Positions 13,734 to 27,930 of a stretch of 64,000 nt of DNA are shown here, in pieces. Under the pieces are notes generated by a model. The model had not been told where the DNA came from. It did no database searches and saw nothing but the letters and a program-made list of their open reading frames with translations. Source of the stretch: Luscinia megarhynchos. Lineage: Eukaryota; Chordata; Aves; Passeriformes; Turdidae. The position numbers and the translations under genes are program-made. Numbering within the stretch: position 1 is the first letter of the stretch; each line of letters opens with the position of its first letter. Location of the stretch: the NCBI GenBank assembly GCA_034336665.1, contig JAPFBE010000002.1:35319406-35383405 (forward strand). The letters run 5' to 3'.

Positions 13734-16657
13734 GGTATATACCCTGCACATGACCAGAACATATTGGCTGCTGCCTGTAAAACAAAAATATAAGTAAAAG
13801 CATTAGAAGAGACTACATAGAATATGGTTCCCCCATAGAAATATTTCCACGGGAAAAGCAGCCTATAGGCAAAGTAGATTGAAGCTATTCTAGCACCAGG
13901 TAACAAATTTCAAAGCTGAAGGCATCTTCACAGCTACTCATTTTCACTTTTTCCACACATATTACAGCTTCTTCAAGCAGATCTGGAAATCTGAATGATT
14001 TGGGATTTGATTGAAACAAGTGCTATTTCCTTACTAACTGTGCTAATTCAGCAAAATGGTAAAGCTGAGCTGAATCACCCTGCAAATCTGTGGGAAGCTT
14101 TAAAATACTAGCTGCAAAATGAATACACATTTTATATTTATTCATAAAGCCGAGAGACTAAAAATCTGAATCTTCCTTATGTCTGCTGAACTTTATAATA
14201 CACTACAGAGCAAGAATTCTAATATTAAAAAAATTAAAATAAACCCCAAATATTGCTCGAGGTACAGTCACAACCATTTGGAATAGAATTTGCTATCATT
14301 TATATCATATTATTATAATGTGTAGAGAGCACACATTTCCTTATAGAGCATTTATGTTCTATATTTACATTCCAGTACAATGAAGCAGCATGCTTCATTA
14401 AAAAGTAGTATGTAAGAGAAACAAGTTTCAGAATTCTAGTTTCAGAAGAACTTAAAAATATCTACAATTGCACTTTCAGCTTTATGTTCAGTTTTCAATC
14501 TCCTATAAACCCAAACACCTGAATATTAACAAGAACTTGGTCACCATTCTGAAACCCACTGATCATCTGTTTTTTACAAGAGAATAAACGTGGTAGAAGC
14601 TACATAAACACATTCAAGTGTTGTCCCAAAACAGGCTGCTAGATGCAACCAGCAAGCTCCAAAGAAGTTCTGCAGCTTTCAAAACATGCAAAAAAACTGA
14701 TAAACACGCTCAGCCTTCTAAATGTCAGAGAGCATCCAGGCACAACTTCAGAGACAAGTATCCTTGTTGAAGATACTGCTTCAGAAAGCAATTCAGGGAG
14801 AAGCTTAACCTGTCTTCCTGAGGCTGATCCACAGAATCCTTTCTTCACTAACAGTACAAAGAGACAAACCTTCCTTAACTTTTTTTTCCTGGAAACTGTA
14901 TTTTGTCAGAATAGGCTCTGCTTCAGTAGGGAAATATGCCTAGAAGATTCAAGATAATAATTTTCCATTGTTGCAAATATTTGGCCCAAAAGTCGTGACT
15001 GACCAGAAGGGCACTATGGTTACATGTCAGCATTTCATACTCAGGTGCTGAGCAGGCTGGAAAAAATGAGGATGTTTAAATCTGATCTCAATTGACCTTG
15101 AACTCCTTACTCTACTATTTCTGCTATGTCTCTCACTGAATATCCAAAATCAAGAATCAAAACACTTGAACAGAGGAGAAAGAGAGAAAAAGTACCCAAA
15201 AAATTTAAAGGTAAGGAAAAAAATGAAAGTAAGAACAGTTAAGGGGTCAGCTAAAATTTTTTCTGATCAAAATTATGGCAAAATTCTTATTTTGGTTCCA
15301 GGATATTTAATTAAAACCTGGTGAGATTTTATGTAGATGACTTGTCATCTACAAGAGGACTCAGTACTTCAGTAAGCCTAAGGACAAGAAGCCTAAGGAT
15401 ATTTATGGACTATATTTCCTGGTAAGTTTATTATATGCATTAAGGAAAAAAAAAAGGAAAAAGAAAATGGCTCAGAAAATTGAAATTCTCCGAAAACGTA
15501 TGGAGAACTTATTCTTTCTAACAAGTGACTTATTTTCTATGTCTGAAATGTCTTCAGTTCATAATTTATTTTAGGGATTAGAAATTTTTAAAAGTTCAAA
15601 TGAGTCCCAGTTGTCATGTTATGCCAGTGTAATGACATTGTTATGTGTAATATATCATCAAACTGACAATTTTGTAGTACAAAGGGGAATGAAAGATAAT
15701 GGATTACAATGAAGGACCTTGAAAAGGTAGGTTTCAGAGTTTAATGATTTCAGTTTCAGAAGAAATCCTTTCTCAGGGTTGTTCATCTTCATATTCTATT
15801 TTCTCCTTCATTTAGGCTTTAAATGTTGGTAACAATCTAATCACTATCAAATGTTTCCAACGACTGTATTTTTAATAGTAGCCTTCCTTCAAAGCATTCT
15901 ATATTGCTGCCAATAGCCTGGCAAAGTCTCTGAAAATTACAGACATTTAAAAATGGTCGTTCTCTATATATAATGTTCTGGCTATTGTCCATTTTTTGCA
16001 ATACGAAATGAGAAAAATCCAATCAAGGATTTTTCCTCAGGCCCAAGACATTCTTTCTCCTCAGAATTTATGTGAAACAAGTATCCATGATATAGAAGAA
16101 AGTAAAATATATTTTACAAATTGTGGCATATACCCAAAATCATAAGAGAGTGCTGGAAATGTATAAATTTTCTGCATACCTTGTGATAATGTCTCTCCTT
16201 TTATTTGGTTATATACATACACAGGCATACATCTTTAATAAAAGTAGGACTGCTACAAAAGAAAGGAAAGACATAGACTGAAAAATAGCCCATAATATTG
16301 TACCAGCTTCCAGCTGCAATTAGAGCTGGAGCTTGTACCAGACTTTCTCACATATCAAGTGCATATTCTAGCAATTCTCAGTTAGTTGCTCAGTTTTTCA
16401 ATCTGAAAATGCTCAGTCTGAAATGCTCATAAAGGAGAAGTATATTCTTATTTTTGAACATGTCTTCATAATTTTGTATATTGGAGGCAAACTGGGCCAT
16501 CTCTAAAAGTACTGGACCATCCATAGAATAATGTTAATGGTAGAGCTTCACTCAGTTTAGGAAAACTGTGCTCACTCAGTGTAGCTAAGGACACAAGACT
16601 GAGAATACACCCAAAGTTCTTCCTCTTATCATAATTCCATGTGATTTGAAGTATTTG
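13734..16657. other. AT-rich noncoding DNA, no gene recognised
   Basis: Unique AT-rich sequence. A 104-codon open frame at 14643-14957 on the plus strand overlaps an antisense frame, resembles no known protein, and is probably chance. Confidence 0.55.
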
Positions 16658-17553
16658 TTCCTCAGGGATCAGTATTGGCACCAATGCTGTTTAATATCTC
16701 TTTCAGCAATACAGAGGGTGGGATTGAGTGCAAGATTGTTGATGACACCAAGGTGTGTGCTGTGGTTGACATGCTGGATGGATGGACCAGATGACCTTGA
16801 CAGGCTTCAGAGTGGGCCCATGTGAACTTCATGAAGCTGAACAAGGCAAAGTGCAAGGTGCTGCATCTGGGTCAGAGAAATTCCAAGCTCAAATAGAGAA
16901 GATGGACCTGTGGGTGTTGGTTGAGACTCAATATGAGCTGGCAATGTGTTTTCAGGGCAGAAAGCCAATCATGTCCTGGGCTGCATCAAAAGTAGCATAG
17001 CTAGCAGGTAAGAGAGGTGTTCTTCTCCCTCTCCTCTCCTGAGACCCGACCTGGAGTGCTGCATCCAGCTCTGGGTTCCCCAGCATAAGAAGGATGTGAA
17101 CCTGCTGAAGCAAGATCAGAGGAGGGCCACAAAAGATGATCAGAGGGCTGGAACCCCTCATCCATGAGAACAGATTGAGGGAATTGGGGTTGTTCAGACT
17201 GGAGAAGAGCCAGGCTCCAAGAAGACCTCATAGCACCTTCCACTACCTAAAGGGGACCTACAAGAAGGCTGTAGGGACTTAGAGGACATATAGCAATAAG
17301 ACAAGGGGCGATGCTTTTAAACTAAAAGAGAGTAGGTTTAGATATTAGGAAGAAATATTTTACTGTGAGGGTACTGGAACAGATTCCTTAGAAAAGCTGT
17401 GAATGCCCCATTCCTGAAAGTGTTCAAGACCGAGTTGGAGGGGGATTTGAGACACCTGGTCTAGTGAAAATTCTCTCTGCCCACGGTAGAAGGATTGGAA
17501 GGAGACGATCTTTAAGGTCTCTTCCAAGCCAAAGCATTCTATGATTCTATGAT
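16658..17553 (+). mobile_element. CR1 LINE, 5'-truncated 3' end
   Basis: This is the 3' part of a chicken-repeat-1 (CR1) non-LTR retrotransposon. It opens inside the reverse-transcriptase domain of ORF2, at a P-Q-G-S-V-L motif followed by L-F-N-I. The catalytic block normally read as F-A-D-D-T-K is V-D-D-T-K here, near 16735-16755. The C-terminal blocks follow: K-A-K-C-K-V-L-H-L-G at about 16840-16870, then the region that normally reads E-R-V-Q-R-R and G-L-F-x-L-E-K near 17080-17220. Several stops and frame shifts break the frame, so it is dead. The element ends at 17536-17553 in the repeat ATTCTATGATTCTATGAT, the hallmark CR1 3' terminus, which replaces a poly-A tail. Truncation at the 5' end is the normal outcome of target-primed reverse transcription. 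Subfamily not assigned. Confidence 0.95.
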
Positions 17554-20500
17554 CAAAGACTTTGCATGTCCAAATTCTAATGGCTACAAAAAGCCTCAAA
17601 AATGAAATATATCTGTGAAATGCCACTTGTATAGTGTGTAGGTGGCAAGATTTTGAGCAACATGAGGGCTACAGGGATGACTGCTTTGGCAGGAGATCAG
17701 AAGGAGTCTTGTCCCAAACTCAGCTGGTTTCAGCCTTCTCCACAATGGACCCACAACAGGACAAAGTGGAGATTGTTGCCCATTTGTACATTTCCTCTGG
17801 CATAGCATATTTAAAGAGAGTAGAGAAAGGAGAAAAGGTGAGAAACAATCCTGCAAGCAACAACGTGTGACAAAGAGGGTGAGAATGTGCTCCAGGTGAC
17901 ACACCAGACATTCCCTTGTAACCCTTGCTGGAGCAATTAATTTCCCTGCAGCCCATGTGCTTGACCACACTGGAATAAATAACCATCATGCAGCCCTCGA
18001 AGAACTGTGCTCTGGAATGTTGTTGCTCATTTCCTTTTAAAATTAAGATATACAAGAATGTATATTTTGTGTGTATTTTTTCAGATTCCCAGACCCACAA
18101 TTTATTAGTCATAATACATCACAGTGGTCAAGATTGCTTTCTAATGCAAGATTCATGATGGTTTTGAGTTAAATTATTGTACTTCCTGGTGTTCTGAATG
18201 CCACAGATATACAGCACAAGTTTAGCAAGACTTACTTGCTATCAAATGTTAGCTCTCTGACAATAAAGAGATTGACTCTTGATCTGCAGTGCCACGTCAT
18301 TCACTCTTGTCACTTCTTAGCTAAGGAATCATACAAGGGAAATCAAGACTGTTCCTTGAATCAGACTGTTTCAGCCAACTCAGCCCACCTCTAATTCCTG
18401 TCATTAAACAACACTCTAATTCTACCTGATCCAAACCAGCAGAACCTATTCAAATTCAGAAGATTGCTTTATTGGCATACAGGCGTCTTGTCTCTCCCTT
18501 CTAGTCTGCCAAATATCTCCACCAAAGAAACTTAACCAACAGCTACCCATTTGATTTTATTGACAACTGATGCACTTCTTGAAGAAAAAGCATATTAGAA
18601 TCTTTGCCAATCTTCCACTGACATATCACCCCTACAGTGGAAGTACTGGAAGGCAGCAAAACTATATAGAAAATGTTAACTCTTTAGCAGTTGGGTATAA
18701 TTTATAAATTTAAATCTAGGCCACCACACAAAAAAAAAAACAACAACCCCACACTTGTCAAGAACTCAATGAATCTTAGCAAGAATGTGCTTTAAAGGGT
18801 ATGATTCCATATCACTTTATCATAAGTGGGAAGGATTTTCATTTCTCTGAGTTTTAGATGTCAATAGCACAAAACTAATTCCACAGAAAGAAAAATATGA
18901 CCGTCTGCTTTTTATTGTCACATGAATATAATCATGCCAAAGATTGACACTCTCACAAAAGTGTGTGATTTCTTCTTTTTTTGTTTTATTTTGGCAGCTG
19001 TGCACACTTGTTTATTTCCTGAAGTGAAAATTTGGTCAGGACAGAAGAAATTTGATTAGGGTAAGACAGAAAGGGAGAAAATAACTGAAGACAAAGAAAT
19101 AAAAGGTCTATGAAAACATAGAAAGAAAGGAAATAGGGAAAATGGAAGTATGATGGTGTAAAGAGCCTGATGTTGACAAAGATAAGGAACTGAATCAAGC
19201 AAAAAATCAACATAAAAGAATGAATGCCCAGATTAACAACTCTGAAAGTCAGACAGAATTGATGGCACCAATCTCCATGGATAGCCTCCATACTCTGCTC
19301 ATATCAGTTGAATAACTATGTTTTGTAGAAATTGTGGGCTTTTTTCTTCTCTGATTTAATGGTATAGGAGTCCTTTTTCTCTTCTTTCCACCATGACCAA
19401 AAAGACAGAGTAACCCTTGTGGTGTTCTTGGCATTTCATACGGAGGAAGCAAATGAGCTTTAAAGCTATGCAACAGTATTAGTTCAGTCTCATGCTCAAT
19501 AGCAGTTCAATCACAATCACAGCCCTGTTTTCCTCAAAACATCTTAGTGATTTCCAGCCCAGTATTAGCAGAGCCAGGTATTGCTTGTCTGATGAGACCA
19601 GATGCAACATTATCTAGGGCACTGCATCTGCTTATGACAAACTTTTTTGACTACAAACTCTCCCTCTCTTGTTAGTGATTTGAAGAAATATTTTTTTTGC
19701 ATATACATATGGTCATGCAAGTGCAAGGGTTCCATTCAACCTGTTTTGTACTTGAAATTTCGAGATACTGCACTCAGAGGGGCCCAGCCCTGATAGTACC
19801 TACAACATCCCTGCTATTATATACCCCATTATATCTAGTTCTGTTTAGCAGTAGTCTATCCTGGAGTAAAACTAAATGGTTTTGTTCTAAATAAAATGTG
19901 CATTAATGAAAAGATGTCCCTGAAGTCACAATGAAAATTTGATAAATAAGCAATAAACTAAAAAAACCAAGCAAACTACTTAGTTGTTTAATGAATAAAA
20001 TAAATTCTACTTAACAAAATTGATAATATTTTCCCACTGCAGTATAATGTGAAGTAACTAGGAGATTTTAATTTAATATAATATGCTACAATAACTATAC
20101 AGTTCTGATTAAAACCAAACAGGGACCAAATTATGAATGTATTAATAATAACGTTCTCTTCATGAAATCCTATAACCTTTTTTTAGTTCCCTAAAGATGT
20201 TCCAGAATACATCAGAACTCCCTGGTTGTCCAATGATGTTTAGAGATGATATATTCTGTGTAATTTTTTTTAACAAATTAGTACTTACTAAAAATGATAT
20301 GAATGAAACAAAGAATTATAATTTAGGAAAATAGTACTCATTAAATTGGATTCAAAAGGGGAGGATGCCAGGGAGGAAACAACCCTGAAATATGTTTTCT
20401 GTCATTTCTTCAGCCATTCAACACATATTTTCTGGATCAATGAAAATGGATAACACCTTCTTTTTCACAGATGCATGTTAATTTCCTGTTCTCTCTCAAG

Positions 20501-23500
20501 CTAGTAGTGTACTTTTACAGGAAGGAAGCATGACTGATAAACTGTTTTCTATGCACAGTACTTGGCTACTGATATTTTCTCAGCTGAGAAGGAAAACAAA
20601 GTAAGACTGACTTGGTTTAGCAGCTTTGCACTGACTATTCATTAATGACTAACATCATTAGCAGGGAACAAAAGGTAAATTCAACGAAGGGAAAGTATAC
20701 CTCCCAAACAAGTGAGCTCCTGAAAACTCAAATGCCTTCCCTTGGCTCCTAAGACAGGAAGAGTGCCGAAAGAGAACAAAGCAAGGTCAGCAATTAAATG
20801 AAGCATCCATGCAAGCTCTTGAGAGGCAGCATAGTATAAGGGACAGTTTCAGTCTCACCAATTAAAGATACCTTGAGGTCATACTTACTAACCCATACAA
20901 AATGGGCTGAAGGACTAATGACTCAAATCAGCATACGCAAACTTAGATTTTAAAATAGTTGCCTTTACTGCTGTGACAGCTGCTTTATAGACTATTGCAC
21001 TGTTAAATGGATCAGTATTCCTTTGATGCTGTGGAAAACCTGACATAGACCCATAATCGGAGAGTGACTAAGAAGACATTAAGTACAGAACTCATTTAGC
21101 TAACTGCTCTCTTTCTTTGAGGACTTCACTGTGAGCTGGTTAACCTCAGTCAGATAAGGAAATATAATTACCTGTTAGTTTTCTGTATGAGTTATTCCCT
21201 GTTATGGGTATAAAAGAGAATGGAGAATGTAGATGCAGCAAATCCGTTGCTTTCTCCATAACACAAACAATCAGAAAACAGTCAAATACATAGAGAAAAG
21301 GGAATAGGGAGAAGAAATCTTTTAATGAAAGGGAAAACCCATTACAAGAGCAGTCATTCTTTCAAACAAACAAAACTCAAAGTGGTGATGCAGGCAGGGA
21401 AAAATAGAAATTGTTCTCAGTATTCAAAACTGTTTTCCATATTCACTGGCAACATGCAGAAGAAGCTTAAATTGCTGTTCAAAAATTTTAGGACAGGCAC
21501 TGCTTCCTTGAACAACTAACTAGTAAAAGGTGGGCTCATAACATATGGGAATTAAAAAAGAGTTTTCTCAAAACAAGGACTGAAAGCCCACTCAGTTCCA
21601 GAGTCAAGAATATTTATAAAATTATGATAAAGATCTGGTGAATACAGAAAGGATAAACCTGATATTACATTGTTCAAGGTCATAAAAATAAAGGTTGAAG
21701 GTGAAGAGGTCTAGAAGAGCTTTTCAAGAATGGGCAATATGATAACAGATGAAATTCAATAATTGCTGTCTATTTTAAAAACATTAATACATGCAAACTG
21801 GTTCAGATCCTCCACCCAAACCTTTTTTTTTCCTCTTTTTTTTTATGGTGGTGCTGCACCACTTCTGGTAAACAAGAATAAAGAGATGACCCTTTAAGAA
21901 CAAGGATACTCTTTGCAGACACCCTCAGCTTGACAGACTGACCCCTTTCCTGCTATGAATGCAGCCCAAAGCCTGGTTCAGATCACTGCCTCTGTAGACA
22001 GAGAGACTCCATATCAACTTCTCTTTCAATTGCCAGGGCTGAGGGAAGAAAATATCCATGGTTTATGAATATGCCCTATGTCCTTTTAATTACTGAATAC
22101 TCAGAAAAGCAAACTCAGTATTTAAGTGTAATATATAAACATTTAAAAGAATAGTTATGCAAATTATTGCAAGAAAGGAAGCCCCACTCTAAAGTTCCTC
22201 CTGACTGAACAGGATAATCTAGCAATTTTAACAGGAAAGAAATGTAGATAGAAAGACCTAAAGTATTTATCTGTAATGGAAAAGAATTTACCTGATGAAA
22301 ATGTTATTTAAAGGGAAGATTAAAGTTTGAAACTATTACCTTTTAAATAATTTTTTTCAAATATATCTTGATTTAGGCTTATACAAAGCAGCAAAAATTT
22401 GAAGCATTCTGATTTCATTGGTTTGATTTAGGAGGAAGCAGTTGCAATGAATTATTAAAATTTACTGTAAGCACTTGAATAAATTAATATAGATTTGTTT
22501 TGATAGCAGCAGTTGAATTTTGGCAGGGACTATAAGGATATGCTGATTTGCTTCTATAAAAGCTAATGCTGATTCATTTGAGATCTTCACAAGACCTTTT
22601 ATATAGTATTTATTGAGTATTATATTTTTCTTCATCCAACACAGTATAGTTTATTTTAAGTATGAATGGATGATGCAACCTGATTAGAACGTATTCCATA
22701 TGAAGTTGAACCTTGAGGTCTTTTTCCTTAATGTATTTTTTCATTACTGACATTATGTCCATGTTCTGCTAAGTTCCCTGTTTCTGTTAGGACAGAAAGG
22801 ACAACTGATGGTTGTGATGGCTCATGCCCCCCACATCCTTTCCTTGTTCCACATTGTGATTTCAGAAATGCTCATTAGCCCTTGGCCTTAACAAATAACA
22901 CCTGGACTAAGCTCCTCTTGAGACTCAGAAACACTGTCAGCTCCCAGGGAACTAGTTCTGTCTAATGAGCTCCTGATTTTTAACAAACAGCTTTGCTAAC
23001 TTAAATTTATTCCCTGAACAACAGCCCAAGTGGAACAACATTTTTGTTATTGAACTTTCGAAGAAAGTTAGGGACCCAAATTGCTGCCAGGATGGAAAGT
23101 TACTGTGGCTGAATCTTGCAGCCCTTTGAACAGCAGTTTAAGTGAGATGCTCTGAGCTCTCCTGGACCCCAGTGGGTTGTGACCAGCAACCTCCCTCTGA
23201 GTGGGGCCTCTTAGACATGGTGAGCTCTCAAGTTTGCTGCAGATGGAGTTCTGAACAATGACAACAGAGCCTGAGCTGATACCCTCCCTCACCCCTTGAG
23301 GCTCTGCCTTTCGCCCATTGTGAGGATGTAAAGATGTGAGCACTTCACTGACTTTGAGGGGAATTTTTCACACCTATTAATCTCATGCATGCTCCTTTAG
23401 TCTGTATATATGTGGCTGTGAATACACAATAGAAAATGTATTAAGAAAATTGCTCTCTTAGATTCTTAAGTAGCAGATTCCTAATTAAGATAGGCCTATA

Positions 23501-24942
23501 AACAAGTTGCTGTTATGCTTATAATAAATTCTATAAAATCTTCTGCTATATATTTAAAAATAGGCTATAAATTTAGCACTTAAGTTGAAGTGCTGTTGAA
23601 ACCTTTAGGCCTAAACCATTGTTCAAGTCCAGGGCTAAGTTTGGCAAGGGAGTCTACTCTGAACCTTGGGACTGAATGGGAAAGTCTTTTATTCCTTTTT
23701 ATCCTTACCCTTTTCCATCCTCACTTTTTTATATCCCCAGATTCCACACAAATCATTTTTGGCTGATTTTAGTTTTAGATTAATTGATTTTTCTCTGTGT
23801 GATTTAATAATCTAGAAAGCAGTAGAGTGAACTTTTGCAACAGATCTTGTCATTCTTTCACTTCGATATTATACCTGGTTTTGCTGATATATTTGCTTTT
23901 TGGTTGATCCTTTGAACAACCTAAGACACTCACTTGCAACAAATGGTCAGAGAGACGATCCTTTTCACTCTAGTGTAAATCAGTAAATACTGAAAATATT
24001 GCAGGGGAAGACAATCTTCAAAATTGTGATGGTTTTTCCAACGCAATAATTCAGATTAGTCAATATTAGTTTAGAAATGTATGACTACTGTCTTTGGAAA
24101 CACCAAGTGTTTTTCAAAAAAGCAGTTTCTAATTTCATGGTACATGTTATAAGAGACATGAAAACCTAAGCAAAATCATTACTTTGCAACTTGAGCTTTC
24201 AGCTTGAGGTGGTGAAGATGAAAGGTGCTCTTTTTCTCTAGTTATTATCAAGGAAAGGTATGGAAGATCTCATCATGACAGACTAACATAAATGTTATCT
24301 GCTAAATGACTATTTTTCACACAGCTGCTAAGCTTTGATGTGACTTTATGCAGCCTGTGTGAAGACACCCTAATGAAATACGACCTGAGTTGTATCTCTG
24401 TATTTTAGCAGGTAAGGACATGTACTAGAGACTGAAGGGCATGCTATAGACCAGCACTAACCATTACTTTCTTTGGTGCCAAATAATTCCTACATACAAG
24501 CACACCATGCACTAAACATCTGTCACAGGAGCTGAAATGAAGTGAAGGCACTAAGAAAGAAGAGGAGATTTAAAGATGGATTTGAGCCAAGAGAGAATGA
24601 CACTGTTGGAAAATAGCAGGCATAGTGACTGCCACAGTGTACAGACTTCACAGAAAATAAGTGAGTTTCTCCTGGAAAATTATATATAAAAGCATACTGT
24701 CAGTATAAAATGGTGTACACAGTTTTCTAGGGCTGAAACATCATTATATATTTCAGAGCTAGGATTTGTTGTTAAGTTGCTTTTTTTTCCATAGTACTGA
24801 AAGCATTAATTTAACAACTGCATAGATGACATTTATTTGTCAAATTATCATTGTAATTTCAAGTGTCATTTTGACACACACAGCAGTTAAACCTTTTTCT
24901 GGAAACAGTAATAATTAGGGAAAAAAGAGGGATTGGGGATGA
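17554..24942. other. AT-rich noncoding DNA, no gene recognised
   Basis: Unique noncoding sequence with modest local changes in base composition. The 22.78-23.36 kb part is GC-raised and CpG-poor and may be an old interspersed repeat. I could not match it to a family from memory. No exon, RNA gene or clear repeat was identified in the rest. Confidence 0.5.
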
Positions 24943-25032
24943 TATAGAACCATAGAATACTTTGTATTTTAAGAAATTTTAAAAGTCATCCAAACCTCTT
25001 ATAATGAGCAAGGACATCTTTAAACAGATCAT
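24943..25032 (-). mobile_element. CR1 LINE 3' tip
   Basis: Read on the minus strand this matches the terminal 90 bases or so of CR1. On the plus strand it opens with ATAGAACCATAGAATACTTTG, close to the inverted CR1 end. It then reads a decayed form of the CR1 3' untranslated segment, including AAAAGTCATCCAAACC and AATGAGCAAGGACATCTT. It is very short, 5'-truncated and diverged, so this is an old insertion. No coding sequence is included. Confidence 0.85.
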
Positions 25033-27930
25033 TCATTTATATTCATATTTATTTGTTGTAATGAAGACTTCAATGTCTTTATGTTTTGAAAAACTAGAAG
25101 ACCTATTTTCCCTTTAACTGCACAGTGCAAACTTATCCTGCATTTTTACTAGAGTCCTTCCCCAATCTTCCCTATCTTTACTAAAGAGAAATAATGAATA
25201 AATTCCTAATCAAGAAAAACAGCTAACACCAGCAATTTTATGTACTAACATAAATTGTTAAAAACCCCACCCCTTCAGCACTAAAATGCTTCAATCAATT
25301 ATGCTTTCAAACAATTATGGCTTTTTTAACACTATAAATCAGATTAGTTCATGCTGCTTTGCAGGCTTATCAGGTACACATGGATACATAAGATGACCAT
25401 TAACTTTTATTTCTTTTTCCAGCTTTTCCTAGATTCCAGCAATTTAAGTTTTTGAGATGTAGTTTTCTTGGTTCCAATCGGAACAAAAGGATTCTGTCAT
25501 TAGCAAGATACTTGTGTGACCTTCAGAGCTGTGTCTCCAATTTCTTCCTAGCCTCCAGTTGGTCTATTCAGTCTGCAGCCTTTTGGGACAATAAGCTACA
25601 TATTTCTCGAGCACAAAATAGCAAAATAAGGTGCTACTCTCAGTTGGAGTATAAATATAATTGTAACAAAATTAATAAAAAATAATAAACCCCAACCAAT
25701 TATATAGACCATATTAAAGGCTATAAAACTGGGCAAACTTTGACTTTTTCTAATATTCAATGTCAGATTATTGTCTATAAGAATCTCCATAATCTATGCT
25801 TTGTCAGAGACTCTCCTGTGCTTTCATCTGGATTTATACCTTTTAGCTTTCCAAAGAAAACCTATTAAAACAACCAGTATGGAAAAAGTAGAATTAATCT
25901 TTACCACAATACCTTGCTTGCCATCCTATATTCCATAAGGAAACATTATGCTGTTTCACAATAGTAAATTTTTCTTGAAAATCCTTCTTTATAAATCTAT
26001 GTCACAATAAGTATTTTCCAAACTGATTGAATCTTGGAGCATGAGTTGCAGGAATAAAAAAGATAAGAATCCAGAGTTAAGTAACATGACTTTTTTTCAT
26101 TTTTTATTTTTTAAAACAAACAAAAGAGAAGCAAGTATTTAAACATTTCTAGCTTAAGTTGAACTTCCAATTTCTTTAAATGGACAAGGTATGCATAATA
26201 AAAGTAAAGTCTACATGAAAATGTGTAAAATAAAAGATTTGGATCCTCTTGAGTGTCTTAATATTGCTTCAAAATGCCACAGAGTAAAATCAAATTATGC
26301 TTTTGTAGCCCTGGTCAAATGAGAGTTTAGAGAAAAAAGAAAAAGAAGAAAGTAAATATTTTAAACTTAATAGAGATAATTGCAGCTTTCCTCAAAAATA
26401 CATTTTCCTTAATTGCCTTAACTGCTAGTTCTTTCATGGCTCAAGCTGGGTAGCAATGCTACAATGCTATTTTTTTCTCACACAAAATTATGCTGTTTTT
26501 CAAACCATATGCATGTTATCTTACCTCTCATTTTTCAAATTTTTCAAATTATTTTTCAAATAGTTACCTCATTATAAATCATTATTTCGGTTATTTACTT
26601 CAATTTTGTTCTTAGTTTATGCTTAGGATGAAATTTATGTCACCTAAGGTTTTCTAACCAAATGCCCAATCCTATTAAGTTGCCCAGTATAATTAGCCAG
26701 GAAAAGTCACTTCCAAGGAGCATTTAATTCCCTGCCAAGATGAGAATTTTCCTCAAGTTTTATTTTATCAGCTACTTGTGACACTGTGGCTTTGGCTCCT
26801 TCTCTTCAGGGGATTTCCACCAGCACATGTGCAGTTTTGCCTTCTCTCCTTCCCCTTGTTCCTACCTCCTCCCTTCAGCAAACAAGTAGGTTTGAGGAAA
26901 CAGATCCGTGCAGAGCAAACCACAAGGCACAGGTGCAGGGGGAATATGGCAGGCTGAGTTTTCTCTAGCTTTTAAAGCACTGATCTTTACTTGTAAATTA
27001 ACTCTGATTCTTGAAAATCTGTCCAGGCCAGGTGTTGAAAGGACCCAATTTCTTCAGATCTGCAGAAGTCATTATTCTAGGCTGGTAAGCAATCATTTTG
27101 CTAATTTTTTGAGTGTTCATTTTCTAGACAACTGTGAAATAGTGTACTGTTGGCCTTCCAAGAGTGATTAACTCCACTTTAATCTGCTCGTGATACTTGT
27201 TATGTGCTTTGAGAACTGAAAACACATCCAAATTGTTAGTATTAATCATTTGCTAAAGTAGAATACCTTTCTAACTGCTTGTAAAACTAATGGTGCTCAT
27301 ACATTGTTCCAGCATTCAATTTCTAGCATAAATTGTAGCAAGTTATTTTATTGATATTTATAGACAAATAAGACTATCAGGGGAGTCCAACATTCTACCT
27401 TGTTGTGCTTTGAGATGTCACTATTAGTGCTGCAAAATATCTGTTGCTCTATTGATTCTAAGATTTTTTAACTTCAGAGAAATATTTCTGAGGCATTTCC
27501 AGAGATCTGAGAACAAAGTAGTCGATATGCACACTTAATTTTCAATGGAAGAAAATTATCTAAAACATGAGCAAGACTTTACAGGTTTCTGTCTCTCCAG
27601 AGGCTTGTAATCATAGATAAGATTGCTAACATTGGTAGGTATTAATTTCAAGTGAAGAAAGTGTTTTCTTTGTTGGTGATAAAGTCAAGGTAGTCTGGTT
27701 TGCAAGAATAACAGCAATACAGAGCTACTAGCAGTCCTAAAAACAAGGTAAATCTGTCTACAAATAAACCCATACATAATAGAACTGCATTTCCCCCAAC
27801 TCCCTGCAATACTCTTACCTTATGTCGACTTCAAAAAATACAGATTCGAGAAGAAATTGAGAACATTGCCTAAACTGATGCTAACTGCTGCAAGATGTAC
27901 CACAATCAGTGCTCACATCTGTGACCCAGA
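25033..27930. other. AT-rich noncoding DNA, no gene recognised
   Basis: Unique AT-rich sequence. A short triplicated TTTTTCAAAT motif lies at 26530-26562. Nothing else is recognisable. Confidence 0.55.

Noticed and set aside
16662..17626. Several 64-88-codon frames on both strands
   Set aside because: They are shadows within the CR1 3' end; the true ORF2 frame is broken by stops and shifts.
23600..23650. tRNA-like GTTCAAGTCC box
   Set aside because: No upstream A box, no cloverleaf and no anticodon stem around it.
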